From NCBI RefSeq assembly GCF_026274175.1, contig NZ_JAPHNL010000265.1, positions 1 through 46,798 of the forward strand: a DNA stretch of 46,798 nucleotides, read 5' to 3'. The stretch comes from Streptomyces beihaiensis (GTDB lineage: Bacteria > Actinomycetota > Actinomycetes > Streptomycetales > Streptomycetaceae). Numbering within the stretch: position 1 is the first letter of the stretch; every line of letters starts with the position of its first letter. Positions 27,661 to 35,352 of this stretch are shown here, in pieces. The position numbers and the translations under genes are program-made. A model generated the notes under the pieces. That model ran no database searches. It saw nothing but the letters and a program-made list of their open reading frames with translations, and was not told the origin of the DNA.

Positions 27661-28653
27661 GCGGCCGCGCGACTGCGTGAGCGCCGCGCCCGCCAGGACG
27701 ATCGCCGCGCCGACCGGCGTCGACCAGCTCAGCGACTCGCCGAGCAGGGCGACACCCGCGGCCGTCGCGATGACCGGGATGAAGTACGTGACCATCTGCG
27801 CGGTCGTCGGGCCGACCTCCGCGACCAGGCCGTACTGGATCAGGACCGCCAGGCCGGTGCCCAGTGCGCCGAGCGCGACGACGGCCAGTGACGGGACCAG
27901 GGCGAAACGGGCGGGCCAGGACGTGAACAGCGGCGTCACGAGCGCCAGTTGGACGGTGGCGAGGAGCAGTTGGGCGCCTGTCATCGACAGGTGTGACGTA
28001 CCGGTGTGCGCCAGAGTACGGCGGACGTAGATCCAGCCGACCGGGTAGCTGAACGAAGCGAGCAGCGCCATCGCCGTGCCGGTCAGGTCCAGGCCGTGGA
28101 AGCCCTGCCACACACCGAGCACCGTCAGGACGCCCAGGAAGCCGATGCCCAGGCCCGCGACCCGGCGCCGTGTCGGCCGGTCCTCGCTGAGCGCGACCAG
28201 CGACAGGGCCATGCCCCACAGCGGCGACGTCGCGTTGCAGATCCCCGCCAGTGTCGACGGGATCGACCGCTCGGCGAACGCGAACAGCGAGAACGGCAGC
28301 GCGTTGAGCAACAACGCGGCGATCGCCAGACGGCCCCACGTGCGGGCCCCTCGCGGCAACCGCTCCCGCTTCACGGCCATCGCCGCCACCAGCACCAGTG
28401 TCCCGAACGTCAGTCGGCCGAGCGTGACCTGGAACGGGGCGTAACCGTTCGTGCCCACCTTGATCAGCAGAAAGCTGAAGCCCCAGATGAGGGAGAGGAC
28501 CCCGAAACGCAGCCGCCAGTCCAGCGCCGGGCGCCGATCACCGCCGGTCGTGGGGGCGGCGGGTGCGGACGGTGCGGACGGCGCGGAGGGGCTGGGTGCG
28601 GCGGGAGCCGCAGAGGGCCGCGGCCCCGTGGCGGAGGCGGTGAGGTGGCGCAT
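27640..28653 (-). CDS. EamA-family membrane transporter (second)
   Basis: This 337-residue protein has an Ala/Pro-rich N-terminal tail of about 45 residues, then ten membrane segments in two EamA halves: SLIWGFSFLLIKVGTNGYAP, RLTFGTLVLVAAMAV, and in the second half GLAVLIQYGLVAEVGPTTAQ with LLGESLSWSTPVGAAIVLAG. It is probably a metabolite exporter. It is divergent from the LysR gene over a 75-base gap, so it is the obvious target of that regulator. Confidence 0.87.
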   Translation of the reverse strand: MRHLTASATGPRPSAAPAAPSPSAPSAPSAPAAPTTGGDRRPALDWRLRFGVLSLIWGFSFLLIKVGTNGYAPFQVTLGRLTFGTLVLVAAMAVKRERLPRGARTWGRLAIAALLLNALPFSLFAFAERSIPSTLAGICNATSPLWGMALSLVALSEDRPTRRRVAGLGIGFLGVLTVLGVWQGFHGLDLTGTAMALLASFSYPVGWIYVRRTLAHTGTSHLSMTGAQLLLATVQLALVTPLFTSWPARFALVPSLAVVALGALGTGLAVLIQYGLVAEVGPTTAQMVTYFIPVIATAAGVALLGESLSWSTPVGAAIVLAGAALTQSRGRPQRHRS

Positions 28654-28675
28654 GTCCCCAAGGGTGGCGTCGCAC

Positions 28676-28721
28676 TTCTTCGTAGCACAAGCGAGATTTC
28701 TTCGTCAGTACCGCTTAGCAT
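28676..28721. promoter_or_regulatory. LysR/EamA divergent control region
   Basis: The word TTCTTCGT occurs at 28676-28683 and 28698-28705, 22 bases apart (two helical turns). TAGCAT (28716-28721) is a -10 box for the LysR gene, 7 bases from its ATG, indicating a leaderless mRNA. The repeats are a plausible LysR binding site. Confidence 0.45.
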
Positions 28722-28728
28722 CGCTTAC

Positions 28729-29646
28729 ATGTTGAACTTGGAGCGGCTGCGCGTGCTCGACGCGCTCGCGCGGCACGGATCGGTCAGCGGCGCCGCGGAG
28801 GCGCTGCACGTCACCACCTCCGCCGTCTCGCAGCAGATGACCAAACTGGAGCGCGAGGTCGGACAGCAGCTGCTCGCCAGGCGCGGGCGCGGCGTGCGGC
28901 TCACCGACGCGGGGCGACTGCTCGCCGATCACTCGGGACGCATCCTGTCCCAGGTGGAGCTCGCCCGGTCCGATCTGGAGGCACAGCGCGGGCAGGTCGT
29001 GGGGGAGCTGCGCCTGTCCGCGTTTCCGACCGCGGCCCGCGGCCTGCTCCCCGCCACGCTCACCGCACTCCGTGTCGAACACCCACAACTGCGCGTCCGG
29101 TCACAGGAGCTGGAGCCCGAGAGCGGGATCGCCGCGGTCGTCCGCGGCGACCTCGACATGGCGGTCGTGCTCGACTGGTACAACAAGCCGATGCCGCTGC
29201 CCGAGGGCCTCGTCAAGGCGGGCATCCTCGACGACCCCGCCGACATCGCCATGCCCGTCGACCACCCTCTCGCGGACCGCGACGAAGTGGGCCTCGAAGA
29301 CTTCGCCGACGACGAGTGGATCACCTGGGGGCAGGGGGAGTTCTGTCACGAGTGGCTGCTGTTCACGCTGCGTGCCAAGGGCGTCGAACCAACGGTCGGC
29401 CATCGCGCGGCCGAGACCCACACCCAACTCAACCTCGTCGCAGCCGGGTTGGGTGTCTGCGTGGCACCGCTGCTCGGCCGTCACCCGGTGCCGGAAGGCG
29501 TGGTGACGGTACCGGTCCGGCAGCAGGTGCGGCGCCACGTCTACGTGGTGTGGCGTGCCGACGCCGACCGCAGGCCGTCCATCCGGGCGGCCGTGCGCGC
29601 GTTGCAGCGGACCGGTGCCGAGCTGGAGCGTGCCGCGGGCCGGTAA
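28729..29646 (+). CDS. LysR-family regulator
   Basis: This 305-residue protein has an N-terminal winged helix (LERLRVLDALARHGSVSGAA, then TTSAVSQQMTKLEREVG) followed by a two-lobed effector domain from about residue 90. It is of the type found beside DMT/EamA exporters, and it is divergent from one here. The effector is probably a metabolite exported by that transporter; that is inference. ATG 28729 is the start because the conserved helix begins immediately. Confidence 0.88.
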   Translation: MLNLERLRVLDALARHGSVSGAAEALHVTTSAVSQQMTKLEREVGQQLLARRGRGVRLTDAGRLLADHSGRILSQVELARSDLEAQRGQVVGELRLSAFPTAARGLLPATLTALRVEHPQLRVRSQELEPESGIAAVVRGDLDMAVVLDWYNKPMPLPEGLVKAGILDDPADIAMPVDHPLADRDEVGLEDFADDEWITWGQGEFCHEWLLFTLRAKGVEPTVGHRAAETHTQLNLVAAGLGVCVAPLLGRHPVPEGVVTVPVRQQVRRHVYVVWRADADRRPSIRAAVRALQRTGAELERAAGR

Positions 29647-29675
29647 CCGCGCGGGAGACAGGCGGACCGCTCCGG

Positions 29676-30143
29676 CTACAGGCCGGCCAGCTTGCGGAAG
29701 TCCCATGACGCGATCCGCTCCGGCGTCAGCCGTGCCCACGCGTGCCGTCCGTCGTGCACCATCTCATCGAGCCCGAAGTTCTTGCGCGCGAACGCCCGCT
29801 CCACAGAGTCGAGTTCGGGGCACGGCGCGCCGGTGCGCGGGCACTCCCCGACGAACACAGCCCGCCCCGACAGCTCGACCCCGCGCAACTCCCCGTACTC
29901 CTCGCCCGCGTCCACCACCACGGCCACCCGCCCGTCCGCCCCGAGGTCGGCCCAGCGGCGGCTGCGGGTCAGCGAGTACAGCCACAGCGACGTCCCGTCC
30001 CACTGGAACCACAAGGGGCTCACGTGCGGCGTGCCGTCCGCGGACACCGTGGCGACCCGGCAGGTGCGCTGCTCGGCCAGAAAGGCGTCCAGCTCGGCCG
30101 CGGACATCATGATCCTGCGGCCGCGCCGCTGAGTGACGGACAT
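29676..30143 (-). CDS. Split-barrel FMN/F420-binding oxidase-like protein
   Basis: This 155-residue protein of the pyridoxamine-phosphate-oxidase superfamily has AFLAEQRTCRVATVSADGTP, HVSPLWFQWDG and LWLYSLTRSRRWADLGADG. Such small proteins bind FMN or F420 and reduce or oxidise diverse substrates. ATG 30143 has AGGAG six bases before it. Its upstream region holds a nine-unit heptamer repeat that begins 33 bases before the start codon, so the repeat lies in the promoter or leader. It ends facing the LysR gene, with 29 bases between stops. Confidence 0.8.
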   Translation of the reverse strand: MSVTQRRGRRIMMSAAELDAFLAEQRTCRVATVSADGTPHVSPLWFQWDGTSLWLYSLTRSRRWADLGADGRVAVVVDAGEEYGELRGVELSGRAVFVGECPRTGAPCPELDSVERAFARKNFGLDEMVHDGRHAWARLTPERIASWDFRKLAGL

Positions 30144-30175
30144 GGTGCGCTCCTGGGTATGCGGATCCGGTATTC

Positions 30176-30238
30176 GGTTCGTGGTCTGCGGTCTGCGGTC
30201 TGCGGTCTGCGGTCTGCGGTTCGTGGTCTGCGGTCTGT
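30176..30238. repeat. Heptanucleotide tandem repeat, nine units
   Basis: Exactly 63 bases form nine 7-base units: GGTTCGT, five copies of GGTCTGC, GGTTCGT, GGTCTGC, GGTCTGT. It lies 33-95 bases upstream of the minus-strand oxidase-like gene. The remaining bases to the next gene (30239-30399) contain TAGTCT (30354-30359), a possible -10 box for it. Confidence 0.95.
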
Positions 30239-30399
30239 GGGGGCGGTGCCGCCGCCTCCGCGGTCCACGACCTGTGCCGTGCGGCCGACGGGCGAACTGA
30301 CGGCACGTCAGGTATCGAGCATGCGGCCTCTTCCGCTTCCGCGCAATGGTGGCTAGTCTCCGGCACCTCGTCTCGTAGGGGCCGTCGGCAGGGGAGACC

Positions 30400-31041
30400 A
30401 TGGCGTCACGCGAAGACCTCACCGGACTGCTCGACCCGACGAGCACCGTCCTGCTCACGGTGGAGTGCCAGCAGGGCGTCGTCGGAGCGGAGAGCGCCCT
30501 GCCCGAACTGGCCCATGAGGCACGGTCGTCGGGCGCGCTGCTGCACGTGGCGCAACTCGTCTCCGCGGCCCACGCCGCCGGGACCCAGGTCATGCACGCG
30601 ATCGCCGAACGGCGCCCCGACGGCCGTGGCGCCAGCCGCAACGGCCGCCTCTTCCGTGCCGCCGAACGCCTCCCCGTGCAACAGCTCACCGGTACCCGGG
30701 CGGTTTGCGTGGCACCGCCCATCGAGGTCGCCGGTGAGGACCTCGTCGTACGGCGGCTGCACGGGCTCTCCCCGCTCGCGGGTACCGACGTCGACCCGCT
30801 CCTGCGCAACCTGGGCTGCCGCACCCTCGTCGTCACCGGCGTCTCGGCCAACGTGGCGATCCCCAACGCGGTCTTCGACGCGGTCAACCTCGGCTACACC
30901 GCCGTCGTCCCGAGCGACGCCATCGCCGGGGTGCCCGCCGACTACACCGCCGCGGTGATCCGCAACACGCTCGCCCTGGTCGCCACCGTGGTGACGACCA
31001 GGGACGTGCTGACGGCCTGGAAACTCCCCGGGCTGGGCTGA
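30400..31041 (+). CDS. Isochorismatase-fold protein lacking the catalytic triad
   Basis: This 213-residue cysteine-hydrolase fold protein has TVLLTVECQQGVVG at 16-29, EDLVVRRLHGLSPLAGTD near 118, and TGVSANVAIPNAVFDAVNLGY near 150. Active members use Asp, Lys and Cys. The equivalent positions here are E22, R118 and A153, with the cysteine site reading NVAI. The triad is therefore missing, and the protein is unlikely to hydrolyse by the usual route. It may bind a ligand or act through other residues. ATG 30400 begins near a weak promoter (TTCCGC, 17 bases, TAGTCT). Confidence 0.78.
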   Translation: MASREDLTGLLDPTSTVLLTVECQQGVVGAESALPELAHEARSSGALLHVAQLVSAAHAAGTQVMHAIAERRPDGRGASRNGRLFRAAERLPVQQLTGTRAVCVAPPIEVAGEDLVVRRLHGLSPLAGTDVDPLLRNLGCRTLVVTGVSANVAIPNAVFDAVNLGYTAVVPSDAIAGVPADYTAAVIRNTLALVATVVTTRDVLTAWKLPGLG

Positions 31042-31092
31042 CGGCGACGGGGGGCGGCCGGTTCCGGCGTGGCCGGGGACCACTGACGGCAC

Positions 31093-31608
31093 CTAGGCGA
31101 GCTTGATGTCCTCGCCGTTGACGGTGATCTTCTTGGCCGGGAGCGGCCGAGGGGCCGGCGGGTGCGTCACGCTGCCGTCCTCGATGGAGAACTTGCTGCC
31201 ATGGCACGGACAGTCGATGGTGCCGTCCGCGACCTTGTCGACCTTGCAGCCCTGGTGGGTGCAGATGTCGCTGAAGGCCCTGAACTCGCCCTTCTTCGGC
31301 TGCGTCACCACGACGCCCGCGCTCTGGAACACCTTGCCGCCGCCCTCCGGGATGTCGGTCGTCTTGGCGATCACCTTGCCGCTGCTGCCGTCGCCCGAGC
31401 CGGTCCCGGTCCCGGTGCCGGTGCCGGTGCCGGTCGAGCCCGTGTCACCCGAACCGGTACCGCTCGAACCGGCGTCGTTCGAGCCGCCGCCGCACGCGCT
31501 GAGCGCGGCGGCGACACCGGTGGCACCCACTGCCGCGACGACGGCGCGGCGCGTGGCGGACCGGGCGAGGGGGCGGTCCGACGGTGCGGTCTCCTGTGAA
31601 GCGGTCAT
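31093..31608 (-). CDS. Rieske [2Fe-2S] lipoprotein
   Basis: This 171-residue exported iron-sulphur protein has a twin-arginine-type signal (TRRAVVAAVG) ending in lipobox LSAC39. A Gly/Thr/Ser linker (40-77) follows, then a Rieske domain. Cluster ligands are C116 and H118 (ICTHQGC) and C133 and H136 (DCPCHGS), with C121 and C135 as the usual disulphide pair. It likely carries electrons at the outer face of the membrane; the partner is not in the neighbourhood. ATG 31608 has AAGGAAG upstream. It converges with the isochorismatase-fold gene. Confidence 0.9.
   Translation of the reverse strand: MTASQETAPSDRPLARSATRRAVVAAVGATGVAAALSACGGGSNDAGSSGTGSGDTGSTGTGTGTGTGTGSGDGSSGKVIAKTTDIPEGGGKVFQSAGVVVTQPKKGEFRAFSDICTHQGCKVDKVADGTIDCPCHGSKFSIEDGSVTHPPAPRPLPAKKITVNGEDIKLA
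31400..31435. repeat. Hexamer tandem repeat encoding the Gly-Thr linker
   Basis: Six units of CCGGTC/CCGGTG in frame encode alternating Gly and Thr in the linker of the Rieske lipoprotein. Copy number changes would alter linker length without a frameshift. Confidence 0.85.
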
Positions 31609-31743
31609 GGAGACGTCTTCCTTTCGTGGAGTACGAGGGCGCGGGGTCCTCTGGATGAAGCGGACTCCCCTTCGTACGTCCTGGGGGCGGCAAACGTTCA
31701 ACGCCGCGCCGGAAAGCCTCCGTGCGTGGGGCGGGTCGCCGGC

Positions 31744-32763
31744 TCAGGTCGATTCGCGGACGACGAGACGGCACGGGACGGCGTGCAGGCCGGGGTGCGG
31801 CTCGGAGCCGATGGCGCTCAGCAGCCGAAGGGCCGCCTGCCGACCGATCTCGGTGAGGTCCGTGTCGATCGTGGTCAGCGGTGGACGGCAGGCCAGGGCC
31901 ATGATGTCCCAGTTGTCGTACCCCACGATCGCGATCCGGCCCGGGACGTCCGTGCCGTTCTCCCGCAGCGCGTCCGCGACACCCCGGGCGATCTGGTCGT
32001 TGCCGCAGAAGAAGGCGTCCGTGTCGGGTGCGGTGCGCAGGACGGCCTCCGCGGCGCGCCGCCCCCACGCCTCGCTCCACTCGCCGAAGTGGACCCGGCC
32101 CGTGGCGAGTTCCAGCGAGTTGCGCTCCAGCAGATCCACGGTGTGCCTGGCGCGGTCGCGGGCGGCCGCGTGGTGGGCCGGACCGGTGACGTGCGCGATC
32201 CGGGTGCGACCTGTCGCCAGCAGATGCTCGACGGCCAGCTGGGCGCCGCTGTGGTCGTCGGAGACCACGGACATGTCGTCCGGGTCCGTGGAGGGCGACA
32301 GCGCGTAGACCGTCGGGACCCGCTCGACGCCTGTCAGCGGCGGACGCGGGTCGGTGCGACGGCCGGTGACGATGATGCCGTCCACTCTGCGGTCCATGAG
32401 GTTGCGCAGGTGGTGCTGCTCGCGGATGGCGTCGCCGCGGGTGTCGCACAGCAGCACGGAGATCTTCCCGGCGCCGAGCGCGTCCTCGGCGCCGAGGAGC
32501 ACCGGAGTGCTGAAGCGGCCGATGCCGTCGGTCGTCATCAGCCCGACGGTCCAGCTGCGCCCGGTGTGCAGGCTCTGCGCGTACTGGTTGGGCCGGAAGT
32601 CGAGCGCCTCCACGGCGGCCAGCACGCGCTGCCGGGTCTCGGGCCGCATCCTGCCGCTGCCGCTCAGCGCCTTCGAGGCCGTTCCGACGCTGACGCCGGC
32701 CAGCTTGGCGACGTCGGCGAGCTTCGCCCGCCCGTTGGCCGGGGAACCTGAGACCGCGGTCAC
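31744..32763 (-). CDS. LacI-family repressor of the arabino-oligosaccharide locus
   Basis: This 339-residue regulator has a LacI helix-turn-helix at 14-60 (KLADVAKLAGVSVGTASKAL, NQYAQSLHTGRSWTVG) followed by a periplasmic-binding-like sugar domain with GYDNWDIMALACRPPLTTID near the end. It should repress the divergent GH127/ABC operon and itself until an arabinose-type sugar binds. GTG 32763 has AAAGG upstream, and that site lies inside one operator (32764-32780). The match between operator copies makes autoregulation very likely. Confidence 0.9.
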   Translation of the reverse strand: MTAVSGSPANGRAKLADVAKLAGVSVGTASKALSGSGRMRPETRQRVLAAVEALDFRPNQYAQSLHTGRSWTVGLMTTDGIGRFSTPVLLGAEDALGAGKISVLLCDTRGDAIREQHHLRNLMDRRVDGIIVTGRRTDPRPPLTGVERVPTVYALSPSTDPDDMSVVSDDHSGAQLAVEHLLATGRTRIAHVTGPAHHAAARDRARHTVDLLERNSLELATGRVHFGEWSEAWGRRAAEAVLRTAPDTDAFFCGNDQIARGVADALRENGTDVPGRIAIVGYDNWDIMALACRPPLTTIDTDLTEIGRQAALRLLSAIGSEPHPGLHAVPCRLVVREST

Positions 32764-32780
32764 TGAGCAAACCTTTTCCT
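32764..32780 (-). promoter_or_regulatory. LacI operator in the repressor leader
   Basis: On the minus strand this reads AGGAAAAGGTTTGCTCA, identical in 16 of 17 positions to the operator at 32904-32920. It abuts the repressor start codon and covers its ribosome site. Confidence 0.7.
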
Positions 32781-32844
32781 AGGTGACATCGACAGTTCCA
32801 TCCTGACATCGTCGGTCGCCCCTGACCAGCCCTGACGGAGCGAG

Positions 32845-32861
32845 GGAAAAATGCTTGCGCA
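32845..32861 (+). promoter_or_regulatory. Possible third, weaker LacI site
   Basis: GGAAAAATGCTTGCGCA agrees with the operator at 12 of 17 positions, including the AAAA and TTGC halves. It lies directly upstream of the -35 box at 32868, where looping or blocking would be effective. Confidence 0.35.
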
Positions 32862-32867
32862 GGCGTC

Positions 32868-32896
32868 TTGACTGCCAACCCACGCCTCCATACCTT
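32868..32896 (+). promoter_or_regulatory. Promoter of the GH127/ABC operon
   Basis: TTGACT (32868-32873), exactly 17 bases, TACCTT (32891-32896). The transcript should start near 32903, at the edge of the LacI operator. The leader to the GH127 start would be about 140 bases. Confidence 0.8.
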
Positions 32897-32903
32897 TCGG
32901 GGC

Positions 32904-32920
32904 AGGAAAACGTTTGCTCA
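32904..32920 (+). promoter_or_regulatory. LacI operator at the operon transcription start
   Basis: AGGAAAACGTTTGCTCA contains the perfect palindrome AAACGTTT (32908-32915), the typical LacI-family core in actinobacteria. It covers the predicted transcription start, so a bound repressor would block initiation. Confidence 0.78.
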
Positions 32921-33045
32921 CGCCGGCCCGCAGGGCGGAGAACCACGCGGGGCGGAGAACCACCGCCCGCCGGAATGCCGGGCGGTGCGACAGACGCACG
33001 CCTGACCCCCGACCCCCGCCCCGCCCCCGACTTCTTCGGAGAGCC

Positions 33046-35091
33046 ATGCCCCGCACACGCCCCGCCGTTCCCTCCGCCGAGTGTTCGACCCCGCTCGAAG
33101 CGGGCGGCGCCCCCAGGGGCCCGGTCCGCCTCGGCGAGGGTGCCACGACCGCCCTCGCTCCTGCCACCGCCGAGGTGTGTGCCGGGTTCTGGGCAGTGCG
33201 GCGCGAGGTGAACGCGCGGACCTCGGTACCACAGGGACCCGGACTGCTGGAGTCGGCGGGGAATCTGCACAACCTGCGCGTGGCGGCGGGCACGGCCGAG
33301 GGTGAGTTCCGGGGCGCGTACCCGTTCGTGGATTCGGACGTCTACAAGTGGCTGGAGGCGGCGTCGTGGCAGCTGGCCCAGGGGGCGTCGCACGCCGACA
33401 CCGACGAGGCGACCGGCCGGCTCGCCGACGAGAAGACCGGCCGGCTCGCCGACGAGGTGGAGCGGATCGTCGCGCTCGTCGCCGAGGCCCAGCAGCCCGA
33501 CGGCTACCTGAACACCTGGTTCCAACTCCTCAAGGGCGGTGAGCGGTACCAGGATCTGCGCTGGGGCCACGAGCTGTACTGCGCCGGGCACCTCATCCAG
33601 GCGGCGGTCGCCCACCACCGCGCCACCGGACGGACCGAACTCCTCCAGGTGGCACGCCGTTTCGCCGACCACATCGACTCCGTCTTCGGTCTCCCGGAGA
33701 GCGGCAAGCCCATCGACGGCGTCGACGGCCACCCGGAGGTCGAGACGGCCCTGGTCGAGCTGTACCGGGAGACCGGCGAACGCCGCTACCTCGATCTGGC
33801 CGGTTACTTCGTCGACCGCTTCGGCCACGGTCTGCTCGGCGGCGAGGCGTACTGTCAGGACCGGGTGCCGCTGCGCGAGGCGACGAACGTCGAAGGGCAC
33901 GCCGTGCGCCAGCTGTACCTGCTGGCCGCCGCCACCGACCTGGCCGCCGAGACGGGCGACGCCGAACTGCGGTCCGTCGCCGAGCGGCTGTGGCAGGCGA
34001 TGACCGCCACCAAGACCCACCTCACCGGCGGCCTCGGAGCCCACCACGACGAGGAGGACTTCGGCGACCCGTACGAGCTGCCCAACGAGCGTGCCTACTG
34101 CGAGACCTGCGCCGCCATCGCCTCCATCCAGTGGAGCTGGCGCATGGCCCTGCTCACCGGCGAGACCCGGTACAGCGACCTGATCGAGCGCACCCTGTAC
34201 AACGGCTTCCTCGCGGGCGTCTCCCTTGACGGTGAGCGCTGGCTGTACGTCAACCCGCTCCAGGTCCGCGACGGCCACACCGACTCCGGCGGCGACCAGT
34301 CGGCCCGCCGCACCCGCTGGTTCCGCTGCGCCTGCTGCCCGCCGAACGCCATGCGGCTGCTGGCCTCGCTGGAGCACTACCTCGCCTCCACCGACGCCGG
34401 CGGCCTGCAGATCCACCAGTACGTCAGCGGCCGCTACACGGGAGACGTGGCCGGAGCGCCGGTCACGGTGACCGCCGAGACCGACTACCCCTGGCACGGC
34501 ACGATCGGCCTGACGGTGGAGCAGACGCCCACCGACCGCCCCTGGGCGCTGTCCCTGCGCATCCCGCAGTGGTGCCGCGAGTACCGGGTCCGGTGCGGCG
34601 ACACCACCTACGACCGGACCGACGCCCCCGCCGCCGACGGCTGGCTGCGGCTGGAGCGCTCCTGGGCCCCCGGCGATCAGGTCGTCCTCGAACTCGTCCT
34701 CGCGCCCCGCCTCACCGAGGCCGACCCCCGCGTGGACGCCGTACGCGGCTGCGTCGCCATCGAACGCGGGCCGCTCGTCTACTGCCTGGAACAGGCCGAC
34801 CACCCCGGCGGCGGCCTCGACGACCTGGTCATCGACACCACGGCGCCGCCCGCCGTGAAGGACCGCCCCGACCTGCTCGGCGGTGTCGTCACCGTAGTGG
34901 CGGGCGGGTACCGCCGGTCCACCCCCGACCGGGGCTGGTGGCCCTACGCCTGCGCCGAGTCCGGGGCCTCCACCGGCACCACCACCGACGCCCCGTCCAC
35001 CGGGAGTTCCGTCGAACTGACCGCCATCCCGTACTACGCCTGGGCCAACCGCCAGGACGGCGGCATGCGTGTCTGGCTGCCCACCGGCTGA
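33046..35091 (+). CDS. GH127 beta-L-arabinofuranosidase
   Basis: This 681-residue enzyme removes beta-L-arabinofuranose from oligosaccharides such as those of plant hydroxyproline-rich glycoproteins. The zinc and nucleophile site is complete: E353 and C355 (AYCETCAAI) and C430-C431 (CACCPPNAM), matching Glu338, Cys340, Cys417 and Cys418 of the Bifidobacterium enzyme HypBA1, where Cys417 is the nucleophile. A catalytic (alpha/alpha)6 barrel is followed by beta-rich domains. There is no signal peptide, so it acts in the cytoplasm on imported sugars. ATG 33046 has GGAGAG upstream. It is the first gene of the operon with the ABC importer. Confidence 0.9.
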   Translation: MPRTRPAVPSAECSTPLEAGGAPRGPVRLGEGATTALAPATAEVCAGFWAVRREVNARTSVPQGPGLLESAGNLHNLRVAAGTAEGEFRGAYPFVDSDVYKWLEAASWQLAQGASHADTDEATGRLADEKTGRLADEVERIVALVAEAQQPDGYLNTWFQLLKGGERYQDLRWGHELYCAGHLIQAAVAHHRATGRTELLQVARRFADHIDSVFGLPESGKPIDGVDGHPEVETALVELYRETGERRYLDLAGYFVDRFGHGLLGGEAYCQDRVPLREATNVEGHAVRQLYLLAAATDLAAETGDAELRSVAERLWQAMTATKTHLTGGLGAHHDEEDFGDPYELPNERAYCETCAAIASIQWSWRMALLTGETRYSDLIERTLYNGFLAGVSLDGERWLYVNPLQVRDGHTDSGGDQSARRTRWFRCACCPPNAMRLLASLEHYLASTDAGGLQIHQYVSGRYTGDVAGAPVTVTAETDYPWHGTIGLTVEQTPTDRPWALSLRIPQWCREYRVRCGDTTYDRTDAPAADGWLRLERSWAPGDQVVLELVLAPRLTEADPRVDAVRGCVAIERGPLVYCLEQADHPGGGLDDLVIDTTAPPAVKDRPDLLGGVVTVVAGGYRRSTPDRGWWPYACAESGASTGTTTDAPSTGSSVELTAIPYYAWANRQDGGMRVWLPTG

Positions 35092-35352
35092 CCCCTTCTC
35101 TTTCTCTGTCTGCGCCTCGCACTCGCCCTCGCGCTCTCCTTCCTCGCCGACGCTCCTGCTCCCTGACGCCCCTGCTCCCTGACGCTCCTTCGTCCCCGAC
35201 AGCTTCCTCCCGCTCCTTCCCGACCGCCCGATTCCGACCGCTCGATTCCGACCGCTCGATTCCGACCGCTCGATTCCGACCGTTCTCTGCCGACCGCTCC
35301 GTCCCGTCTCCCCACCGCCTGCGCACGACCCCCCGACACATCGAGGTCACCC
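35092..35352 (+). other. Pyrimidine-rich spacer between GH127 and the binding-protein gene
   Basis: These 261 bases are strongly C/T-biased on the plus strand and built of short repeats, including two CTGCTCCCTGACGC-like units (35156-35185) and the 14-base array at 35229-35284. No gene is supported. As part of the operon mRNA it would be nearly unstructured. Confidence 0.6.
35229..35284. repeat. 14-base tandem repeat, four units
   Basis: CGATTCCGACCGCT occurs three times and a fourth copy ends in TT (35271-35284). The array lies in the spacer upstream of the sugar-binding protein gene, 68 bases from its start. Confidence 0.95.

Noticed and set aside
30176-30238. Heptamer array considered as a CRISPR or IS end
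   Set aside because: Units are contiguous 7-mers without spacers, and no cas genes or inverted terminal repeats are present.
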